Position numbers and translations under genes: made by a program. Shown piece by piece: positions 46,860-51,136 of a stretch of DNA of 51,136 nt. Numbering within the stretch: position 1 is the stretch's first letter; each line of letters begins with the position of its first letter. The DNA lies in NCBI GenBank assembly GCA_025769875.1, contig JAGFNK010000381.1, positions 1 to 51,136 of the forward strand. The letters run 5' to 3'. Source of the DNA: Russula earlei. Lineage: Eukaryota > Basidiomycota > Agaricomycetes > Russulales > Russulaceae. The notes under the pieces were generated by a model. That model saw only the letters and a list, made by a program, of their open reading frames with translations, made no database searches and was not told the origin of the DNA.

Positions 46860-48637
46860 GTGCCGGAGGGTGGATCATGTGCCACTATGGGTATGAACAC
46901 CATGTTCCACTCTATGGAGATTGTCTTGCATTCCAGCTAGTAAACCCTATGCGCATGAGTACTGTCAATGTCATAGCCAACCCACTGCACTTTGGCCACA
47001 TGCCCATCCAACTTGGACCTGAGTTTGGTTTGCACCCAAATGCATTGCCCCTATTCCGGTACTCCTGACAGATCGGGCTTGTCTCCACAGAGATGTTTGT
47101 GAGGTGTGATGTTACTGAGTATCTGAGTGGATGTCTGGTTCTTCAGCCAGACAGCAAATTGTATGGCTTCTCCCCACAGATTCTTGGGAAGTTATGCATG
47201 GTGTCACATAGCATGTATGCATTTGAGGAGTTGGCGGTTGATGGATTCTGCAACTCCATTGTGCTGGGGAGTGTCATGGGTGGTTGTTAAGATTCTCTTG
47301 TTCTCCGACTGTCATCTGTTTTGCTGACTCATCTGTGATTACTCATATGTCTGCTTATTGATCTGGCTTAGTGGTCGCTTACTGATTGCTTACTGATCCT
47401 GTCTGGCTTAGTGATTGCTTACTGATCCTGATCAGTAAGAGCTTACTCACTGCTTATTGATTCATGACTGATACTAGAAAAGAATGACTCACGCATGAGT
47501 CATTTCTAACATTCTTGAATTGCGCTTTCTGTATTTGGATACTACTGGTTCTCAGCTATGTGCACCCCGAGTTTCGTACGAATCGGATCAGCAGTTATCG
47601 AGATATCGTATAAATAGTCTGTGGTACCAAGAAGTCAAGCCTTACACTCGACTTACACTTTTAAACAAGACAATCATCTTGTCTACCGATCTAAACAAAT
47701 TGTAGTGCAGACTCTAACTGAAAGAGGCCCCTTCTCTTTTCTACATCCAATCTTCCTGAGATAATATCAAAGGGTTCGAAGTCTAGTGCTTGAACTATAT
47801 CAAGCAACTCTTTCACTAAAGAGTCGGTACTAAGATCTCACGGATCTTAACAGTGGTGAGGCGATGTTCAGTGCCTTGTTCTTGAAGGAACTTAGTAAAC
47901 TTGTTGCTGGTGTACTCCCCTCTGCAGTCCAAACAGAGTCACTTGATGGCAATGTTGTATTGGGTTTTGACCCATAATGCATACATCCTGTATGCCTCAA
48001 AGGCCTCGTCCTTTGTTCATAGGAGTGCGATTTTGGTGTATCATAAGTGGTCATCTGTAAACATGATGTAATACTTGCATGCCCCAAGGCTAATCATGTG
48101 GGCTGGCCCCCACATGTCTGTGTGTATTTCATCCCCAAAGGCCTCAGCTTGTGGCATGCTATGCTCCTTCTTGATGGGCTTGCATGTTGCCTTAGCATAC
48201 TCGCACAATTCACAGAAGAAATCAGTGCCATCATTGATTAAGTGTATGCCTGTTATTGCCTTAGAGTGAACAAGGGTTCGAATTGACTTGGCAGCAATGT
48301 GACTGAGCTGCCTGTGGAGCATGAGAATAGGCATGTGCTCAGTTGCTGCATTGACTTCAATTTTGTTTTTCATGTGTGTGACTTTGTACAGTCTGTTTGG
48401 GCTTGGGGATATTGACCTGATTTCCTCCCCATTGCATTTTTTGATCTTGCAACCCTCTTTGGCAAATGAGACTGAGTACCCAGAGTGGGTTATACGACTG
48501 ATTGAGACTATGGTGAGTCCTAGGTCCAGCATGTGGAGTATGTCACACAGCTTGATGGGCATCGTTGACAATTTGTAAGGTATGTCAATCATCATGTCTC
48601 CTGTCCCAATCACATAGAAAATGCAGTTATTCACCAT
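46860..48637 (-). pseudogene. copia integrase, broken and interrupted
   Basis: The GAG-pre-integrase zinc region is visible (LHRQLSHIAAKS; CELCEYAKA, the HHCC pattern) at about 48190-48300. The core begins HTDMWGPA near 48105. Several in-frame stops follow, then the solo LTR at 47285-47852, then the end of the core (HDTPQHNGVAESIN) near 47270 and a tail with further stops to about 46860. Non-functional. Confidence 0.8.
47285..47852. mobile_element. Solo LTR nested in the copia integrase region
   Basis: 568 bp with inverted ends TGTTAAGAT / ATCTTAACA and a perfect 5-bp duplication GTGGT (47280-47284, 47853-47857). The minus-strand integrase frame on either side is in register once the insert and one duplicate are left out, so the insertion is clean. 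Unrelated by eye to the solo LTR at 43137. Confidence 0.92.
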
Positions 48638-48676
48638 GCTTATGGGCCTAGGTTCAATATTGCAATAAGTGATGAA

Positions 48677-49683
48677 TCAGTGATGGAAAGGGGACATGTG
48701 GGTTGAGGCTCCCAAGTCATAGAGCTCAGCCTCATGTTTGGTGTGTGTCTTGCCCATCGCTGTTGCTAACTGCTCTTCAGGTCTTTGGGCACACAAGTCA
48801 TCTTGCCCCGAGTCCTGTCCATTTGTGTTATCATCAATGACACTTTTGATGGCCACCCAGGCCTCAACCTCCTCGGTCTTCTCAGCAGCTACAGCAGTGC
48901 CATCCTTCAACTTGGTTTTATGCTTTTGTCCTTGGCCCTCCTTGCCACCACCCTTGGCCCAGCAGTCGGCCTTCACATGCCCCCTTTTGTGACAGTTAAA
49001 ACATTTGACGTTGCGCTTTTGCTTCTTTTGAGCTTTAGCTGTGAATGCTTTGTCATTGTCAGACTTGTCCTTCCTTAGGGCATGTTTGTCATATTCGTCC
49101 ATGATGAGGCAGGTGATGGATGTTGAGGTGATGTCTTTCCCCATGATGTCGGCCACTGTGGAAATAGAGTTGAGGGCACCATCATAAGATTCAGGTAATG
49201 ACCCTATGATGATGTTGGCATAGTGCTTGTTGCTGATGCTCCACCCATGGCCACTAGTTGTTTGCACATGTTGGTGAGTCTTTCAAAGTTCTCATGCATG
49301 TTGTCATCTTCTCCACAGCACATGTTTTGGAGCTTCCTCCCTAAGTCAATCAGTAAGTTCCTGGATCTTCCTTCAAAGATCCCTTTTAGCTCATCCCACA
49401 CATCTTTTGTGCAGGTACTGCTTTTGATGCGGTTGAACATGGTATCAGGCACAGTCGTCATGACCATGTGCTTAACAACAGCCTCATCTGAGGCCCAACG
49501 TGCCTCAGGGGCCATGTCCCCAATACTCTGAGTGTCCTTATACACCTGAGTGATTGATATGGAAGAGAGGTGATCCTGCATGCTGTGGGCACTCAATGCC
49601 CACATCATTTGGTCTCAGTATGTGACCCAATCTGCCCCATCTGCTGCTAACTTGGTTACAGGTGTCCTAAAGTCCTCATTCAT
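48677..49683 (-). pseudogene. copia gag and protease, broken
   Basis: Starts at the ATG at 49683 (MNEDFRTPVTKLAADGADW); an in-frame TGA at 49614-49616 stops it after WVTY. Downstream is a UBN2-type gag with a frameshift near 49220-49260. Then comes a CCHC zinc knuckle, CFNCHKRGHVKADCW (about 48970-49012). The protease active site, normally D-S/T-G, reads D-L-G (Leu TTG codon at 48713-48715). The frame then ends at 48677. Confidence 0.8.
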
Positions 49684-49755
49684 AGTGCTCAGATAAAACA
49701 GGGTAAGTGTTAAACATTCTTAGTAAGGTGCATACTGATTTATTGGGCATCTTCA

Positions 49756-49770
49756 GGGCCCATAACCTAG
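49756..49770 (-). other. Primer-binding site, half-tRNA type
   Basis: The minus strand reads CTAGGTTATGGGCCC directly after the LTR end. GGTTATGGGCCC is complementary to the anticodon stem-loop of eukaryotic initiator tRNA-Met (GGGCCCATAACC). Priming from a cleaved initiator tRNA is established for Drosophila copia and Ty5. Confidence 0.7.
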
Positions 49771-50269
49771 TGTAAATTATAAAGCTGAGGTGAAGGTCCA
49801 AGGGTGCGACAATCAATACACAGGAGCTGGGAGTGGGACTAGTGGCACATGAGGGGGGGTTTGGGAATACAGAATTGTCTCTTGATCTATTTGTTGGCTC
49901 ACTTTTTGAGCCTTTTAAGTACACACCTTCATGCCTACAATACTTGTAAGTACTAGCTGTAAAATTTTGCTATGTAGTATAAAAATTTCTTGAGTCAAGT
50001 AAGCCAATATTGCCATTGTGGCCTTTAGCTGCAGCAATGAGCTTGCACTCTTGGTGAGCTCCACAATGTTCTTAAGACATTTTTGCTTGGGCCTGTATCT
50101 GGGACATTTGAATAAAACTTCTTTTTAGCTTTTTAACTTTTAGCATGCATGATCGGAAACTGATGAGATGGGTGTGAGATTGAGGTAAAGAGTCGTTCAG
50201 AGCAACTTTCCCCCACAAAGGGGGAGGGTTCCAAAAATTTTATTCCAGGCCCTTTCGGGTCCTGAGGCA
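49771..50269 (-). repeat. 5' LTR of the copia element
   Basis: 499 bp, TG...CA. It matches the 3' LTR at 43116-44152 over its full length once the solo LTR is removed (499 against 497 bp), with scattered substitutions and small indels. Homology to the other copy stops exactly at the CA (50268-50269). Confidence 0.8.
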
Positions 50270-50344
50270 TTGTCATGAATGCTCTCAAAGGGTCTGTTCC
50301 ATTTATGGGACTTCACAGGGACTTAATGAGGAATGCATATGACT

Positions 50345-50578
50345 ATTAACCAGCAAGACAATGGTGCTAAACTTGACTCCAGGTATATCTCACATAATAG
50401 TCCATTACAGAGGATTGAACCCAAGACCCTTGATATGGAAGCCGGCTACAGACTTCAGTAGAAAGGGGATTAAACAACAAGCATTAGATACTTACAAGAC
50501 GATGGTGCCAAGTTTGGCTCCAAGTCGCCTTGTAAGATAGCCCACTGCCAGGATTGAACCCAGGACCTCTAACTAGTG
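50345..50578 (-). repeat. Two diverged tandem units with a Pol III B-box-like motif
   Basis: On the minus strand two units share GGTC-TGGGTTCAATCCT .. CTAT .. GGAG-CAA .. GCACCAT-GTCTTG, the first starting near 50575 and the second near 50437. GGTTCAATCC matches the Pol III internal B box (GGTTCGANNCC) closely. No A box or cloverleaf was found. Could be a tRNA-derived SINE fragment. Confidence 0.45.
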
Positions 50579-50869
50579 CTTTCAGGTCAGGTCACATTGA
50601 CTGCAAGAAACTGCTTGACTGAACCTGACCTGACTGATCATGAATGAACTTTCAGTCAAGGTCAAACTGGATTGTAGAATGTCCAGTCACAGTCACATCA
50701 ACTTTCAAGACTGATAAAAACTGGTCAAGACTGGTGTGCCTGGTGTGCCTGGGATTTCTGTCAAGATTTCATGGGTTTGAGGAATATGGTCACAGCTTTA
50801 GGCAAGCTCTAGACCACCAGTGTGGTGTCTGCAGATGTGAAAGAGCAGGGTTGTTGGACCATTAAGTGG

Positions 50870-51136
50870 ACATCAACTGAGGAACCAGAGGTGGGAGCAA
50901 GAAGGGGAGAGAGGAGCTGGTATCACACACTTGGTTGTTGAAGTTCTTCATTCAAGCAGAGGCAGATGTCAGAGGAAAGGGGATCTTATTCTTCTCTCTC
51001 TTTACTACAGAGTAGCTAAGGGTTTTATATACATGGGGGAAGTACAAAGAGTAGAAGATAATAAAGTAAATGGAATGGTGAAAGGGAATCAGAGGATTGG
51101 GACTGGGCGAGGCGGTTGAGGGTGTGGTGAGAAATG
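50870..51136 (-). repeat. LTR-like fragment at the window end
   Basis: In minus orientation it reads CCCATGTATATAAAACCC then TTAGCTACTCTGTAGTAAAG, closely matching 46570-46625. It continues beyond the window. Confidence 0.5.

Larger units (their letters stand above)
43116..50269 (-). mobile_element. Degenerate Ty1/copia retrotransposon with nested insertions
   Basis: Reads on the minus strand in the order LTR, primer site, gag, protease, integrase, reverse transcriptase, RNase H, LTR, which is the copia order. LTRs are at 49771-50269 (5') and 43116-44152 (3', interrupted by a solo LTR). Coding regions carry stops, frameshifts and active-site changes, so it is dead. No matching 5-bp duplication was found outside the two LTRs (CTTAG at left, TTGTC at right), so ends may have been reshuffled by recombination. 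At least two later LTR elements inserted inside it. Confidence 0.88.

Noticed and set aside
50551..50560. tRNA gene suspected from GGTTCAATCC on the minus strand
   Set aside because: No acceptor stem, D arm or anticodon arm could be folded around it; kept only as a SINE-like repeat.

Overview
The window reads as nuclear DNA of a mushroom-forming basidiomycete (Agaricomycetes). Reasons: very dense introns of about 45-65 nt with GT..AG ends, a mosaic fungal gene set (fused ARG5,6, a DUR3-type urea permease, calcineurin A, P450), an autonomous PIF/Harbinger element with a Myb/SANT companion gene, and Ty1/copia debris. Genus cannot be told from the sequence alone.

Layout. (1) 1-5668 is transposon territory: degraded LTR retroelement pieces, then a structurally complete Harbinger element (2442-5668) with 160-bp terminal inverted repeats and a 3-bp target duplication. 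(2) 5754-32111 is a compact gene island: UBC13 (-), elongin C (+), calcineurin A (-), ARG5,6 (-), a large RING-H2 protein (+), a glutathione transferase (-), a cytochrome P450 (+), an unrecognised protein (-), an HSBP1-like coiled-coil protein (-), a DUR3 urea transporter (-) and NOP4/RBM28 (+). Many are head-to-head with only 140-190 bp between start codons. (3) 32167-41745 is gene-poor: a decayed Harbinger fragment, two F-box paralogues flanking a frameshifted short-chain dehydrogenase, and several weak or unresolved small genes. (4) 42060-51136 is transposon-rich: an AT-rich repeat block, a 554-bp Harbinger-derived MITE, and a dead Ty1/copia element whose LTR and integrase have each been hit by a later solo LTR with a perfect 5-bp target duplication.

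How things fit together. Ubiquitin-pathway genes are over-represented (E2 UBC13, elongin C, RING-H2 E3, two F-box proteins). The GST and P450 share a 156-bp bidirectional promoter and look like a phase I/phase II detoxification pair. DUR3 and ARG5,6 both belong to nitrogen metabolism but are about 12 kb apart, so no operon-like link is implied. No biosynthetic cluster, CRISPR array, rRNA or convincing tRNA was seen.

The most notable observations are: a probable 6-nt micro-exon in DUR3; the two tight divergent promoters (UBC13/elongin C and GST/P450); and the fact that key catalytic lesions in both the Harbinger transposase (D to N) and the copia polyprotein (YVDD-type motif to HVNN, protease DSG-type to DLG) are explained by TpCpG to TpTpG changes, the signature expected of RIP-like cytosine mutation in basidiomycetes.
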